The translations under genes were made by a program, and so were the position numbers. DNA of 64,000 nucleotides. It comes from Anaerolineales bacterium. GTDB taxonomy: Bacteria > Chloroflexota > Anaerolineae > Anaerolineales > Villigracilaceae. The notes under the pieces are model-generated. The model made no database searches. It was not told the DNA's origin and was given only the letters and a program-made list of their open reading frames with translations. Below, in pieces: positions 62,301 through 64,000 of this stretch (the stretch's first letter is position 1; each line of letters opens with the position of its first letter). The DNA is taken from the NCBI GenBank assembly GCA_030583925.1, contig CP129482.1, forward strand, positions 3,698,001-3,762,000, given 5' to 3'.

Positions 62301-63476
62301 ATGACCAAACCAACCTTCAAATGGGACGATCCCTTTCTGCTCAACGACCAACTCACCGACGAAGAGCGGATGATCCGCGACGCGGCGCGCAAGTATTGCC
62401 AGGAGAAATTGATGCCGCGCATCCTCGAAGCGAACCGCAAGGAAATCTTCCACCGCGAGATCATGGATGAGATGGGGAGCCTCGGGTTTTTGGGATCAAC
62501 CATCCCTGAGGAGTATGGAGGCGCAGGGTTGAATCACGTTGCATACGGCTTGATCGCCCGTGAGGTCGAGCGCGTGGACAGCGGGTATCGCTCCGCCATG
62601 TCGGTGCAGAGTTCGCTGGTGATGTATCCGATCTACACCTATGGGACAGAAGAACAACGAAAAAAATATCTGCCGAATCTGGCAAGCGGAAAATGGGTCG
62701 GTTGTTTCGGGCTGACCGAGCCGAATCACGGCAGCGACCCCGCCAGCATGGAATCCCGCGCCAAAAAAGTGGATGGCGGTTATGTTTTGCAAGGCAACAA
62801 GCTGTGGATCACGAATTCACCGATTGCCGATGTGTTCGTGGTTTGGGCAAAACTTGATGGCGAGATTCGTGGATTCATTTTGGAAAAAGGCATGAAGGGA
62901 TTGTCCGCGCCGAAGATCGAGGGCAAGTTCAGCCTGCGCGCCAGTTCCACAGGCGAGATCGTGATGAACGAAGTGTTCGTGCCTGATGAAAATATGTTTC
63001 CGAACGTCAAAGGGTTGGGAGGTCCGTTCGGGTGCTTGAACAAGGCGCGCTATGGGATTGCGTGGGGCGCGCTCGGCGCGGCGGAATTCTGCTGGCACGC
63101 GGCGCGGCAATACACGCTGGACCGTCCGCAGTTTGGGCGTCCGTTGGCGGCGAACCAGATCATTCAATGGAAACTGGCGAACATGATGACGGAGATAACG
63201 CTGGGATTACAAGGCGCATTGCGTGTGGGACGATTGATTGACGAGGGCAAGTCCACGCCCGAAATGATCTCGCTCGTCAAACGCAATTCATGCGGCAAGG
63301 CATTGGAGATCGCCCGCACCTCGCGCGATATGCACGGCGGCAACGGCGTCTCGGATGAGTTCCATGTGATTCGGCACGTGATGAATTTGGAGGCGGTGAA
63401 CACCTACGAGGGGACGCATGACATCCACGCGTTGATTTTGGGCAGGGCGCAAACGGGGATTCAGGCGTTCTCTTAA
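62301..63476 (+). CDS. gcdH: Acyl-CoA dehydrogenase, glutaryl-CoA dehydrogenase-like
   Basis: A 391-residue flavoenzyme. [15 protein letters not shown] is the FAD-contacting block, [20 protein letters not shown] is strongly typical of glutaryl-CoA dehydrogenase, [18 protein letters not shown] follows, and the catalytic base Glu370 is in [15 protein letters not shown]. GcdH oxidatively decarboxylates glutaryl-CoA to crotonyl-CoA in lysine/tryptophan breakdown. The FAD and substrate motifs favour GcdH over a generic short-chain enzyme. Its first 29 codons are duplicated 845 bases upstream. Confidence 0.88.
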   Translation: MTKPTFKWDDPFLLNDQLTDEERMIRDAARKYCQEKLMPRILEANRKEIFHREIMDEMGSLGFLGSTIPEEYGGAGLNHVAYGLIAREVERVDSGYRSAMSVQSSLVMYPIYTYGTEEQRKKYLPNLASGKWVGCFGLTEPNHGSDPASMESRAKKVDGGYVLQGNKLWITNSPIADVFVVWAKLDGEIRGFILEKGMKGLSAPKIEGKFSLRASSTGEIVMNEVFVPDENMFPNVKGLGGPFGCLNKARYGIAWGALGAAEFCWHAARQYTLDRPQFGRPLAANQIIQWKLANMMTEITLGLQGALRVGRLIDEGKSTPEMISLVKRNSCGKALEIARTSRDMHGGNGVSDEFHVIRHVMNLEAVNTYEGTHDIHALILGRAQTGIQAFS

Positions 63477-63481
63477 TCACC

Positions 63482-63569
63482 GTCATTGCGAGCGAGCGTT
63501 AGCGAGCGAAGCAATCTCCAACACGATGAAGGGGATTGCTTCGTCGGGCTACGCCCTCCTCGCAATGAC
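63482..63569. repeat. Dispersed TCATTGCGAG palindrome
   Basis: The ends GTCATTGCGAG (63482-63492) and CTCGCAATGAC (63559-63569) are exact complements. The middle repeats GAAGCAATC and GATTGCTTC. It lies between the tails of two converging genes, and its right half is read as the last codons of the DegV frame. Half of the same element occurs inside the GT39 gene at 52521-52563. Confidence 0.78.
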
Positions 63570-64000
63570 GGACCGAACCGCCGCAAAGCCTAGACCGTTC
63601 GCGCCCAAATGCGTTCCGATCACTGCAGTCACATTGACAAACAAAATATCGCGCGGCACCGACATACGCTGGCGATCCATCAACCCATTCAGCAAATTTT
63701 TTGCGCGGGCGGGGGCATTTGTGTGCAGGATCGCCAGCCGTTCCATTTCGCCCACTTCGAGTAACAGGTTCAACATGCGTTCATCGGATTGTTTCGTCGT
63801 GCGTGTCGCGCCGATGGGTTTGACGCTTCCGTCTTTAATTTCAACCACTGGTTTGATGGACAACAGTCCGCCCAATTGCGCGACCACGCCAGGGACGCGC
63901 CCACTGCGTTTGAGATTCTCCATCGTATCCAGCGCGGCGAAAACGGATAAACGCTTACGCGTCGATTCGACCGCGTCGAGCGCGGCTTGCAGACCGAGGT
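63549..64000 (-). CDS. DegV family protein, C-terminal part (runs off the right edge)
   Basis: 150 residues of the C-terminal half of a fatty-acid-binding DegV protein. The frame is open to base 64000 and reads ALDAVESTRKRLSVFAALDT, then GVVAQLGGLLSIKPVVEIKD (start of the helix-strand core), and ends near VTAVIGTHLGANGLGFAAV, the usual DegV C-terminus with Gly and His near the lipid site. The last seven residues (SVIARRA) and the stop are encoded by the dispersed repeat at 63482-63569. The N-terminal half lies outside the window. Confidence 0.85.
   Translation of the reverse strand, partial: LGLQAALDAVESTRKRLSVFAALDTMENLKRSGRVPGVVAQLGGLLSIKPVVEIKDGSVKPIGATRTTKQSDERMLNLLLEVGEMERLAILHTNAPARAKNLLNGLMDRQRMSVPRDILFVNVTAVIGTHLGANGLGFAAVRSVIARRA

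Noticed and set aside
63482..63569. Rho-independent terminator between gcdH and degV
   Set aside because: The arms are perfect but the loop is long (66 bases), no T-run follows on either strand, and the element matches a dispersed repeat.

Overview
The window looks like chromosomal DNA of a Chloroflexota bacterium, most likely class Anaerolineae. This is inferred from gene content and style: a lipoprotein with a long Thr/Pro-rich linker, Tat-exported L,D-transpeptidases, a coiled-coil protein next to coaD and recG, and many short palindromic repeats between genes. I see no rRNA, tRNA, transposase or CRISPR array.

Region 1 (1 to about 45.2 kb) is one very long block of about 40 genes, all on the minus strand, for making a complex surface polysaccharide. 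Read in the direction of transcription it starts with a GT39-type membrane protein (45191), then gmd, another GT39-like protein, a GT2 and a GT4 glycosyltransferase, rmlB, rmlA, a MaoC-like dehydratase, a WbpI-type 2-epimerase, a MarR-like EPS regulator, wbpD, wbpE, wbpB and wbpA homologues, and two SDR epimerases. A more variable stretch follows (about 28.6 to 10.2 kb). It holds methyltransferases, two asparagine-synthase-like amidotransferases, a deacetylase-like protein, a GNAT acetyltransferase, a WbqC protein, a Wzx flippase, a pair of paralogous glycosyltransferase-like proteins and more SDRs. It continues with a third asnB, HisH-like, HisF-like and WbpG-like proteins, a GT4, a large membrane protein, WecE, a methyltransferase and a cut membrane protein at the left edge. 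Many neighbours overlap by 4 bases or less, so translation is probably coupled.

Two sugar pathways can be read from this block. WbpA, WbpB, WbpE, WbpD and WbpI homologues plus the HisH/HisF/WbpG amidotransfer trio match the Pseudomonas route to a UDP-linked 2-acetamido-3-acetamidino mannuronic acid. RmlA, RmlB and WecE match dTDP-4-amino-4,6-dideoxygalactose. Gmd adds a GDP-4-keto-6-deoxymannose branch whose reductase is not identified. The three AsnB proteins could amidate uronic acids in the same polymer.

Region 2 (45.3 to 51.3 kb, plus strand) holds a VOC protein, two paralogous Tat/YkuD L,D-transpeptidases and two conserved proteins. Between the two transpeptidases lies a small AT-richer insert with a BrnT/BrnA toxin-antitoxin pair, a lipoprotein, and a Cys-rich secreted protein whose frame is broken by a single in-frame TAG.

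Region 3 (51.3 to 64 kb) is mixed housekeeping: a GT39 membrane protein (minus), a palindrome-rich spacer, a CorA-type transporter with a good promoter and a structured leader, an SMP-30 lactonase, an acyltransferase, a DivIVA-like coiled-coil protein, coaD, recG, an ECF sigma factor with a membrane partner, a VapC-type toxin-antitoxin pair, a glutaryl-CoA-dehydrogenase-like enzyme and the end of a DegV protein. The VapC module sits between a decayed copy and the intact copy of the start of the acyl-CoA dehydrogenase gene. At least ten families of short palindromic repeats are scattered through the window. Three of them lie inside or at the end of reading frames (GT39 at 52.5 kb, lipoprotein at 47.6 kb, DegV at 63.55 kb).
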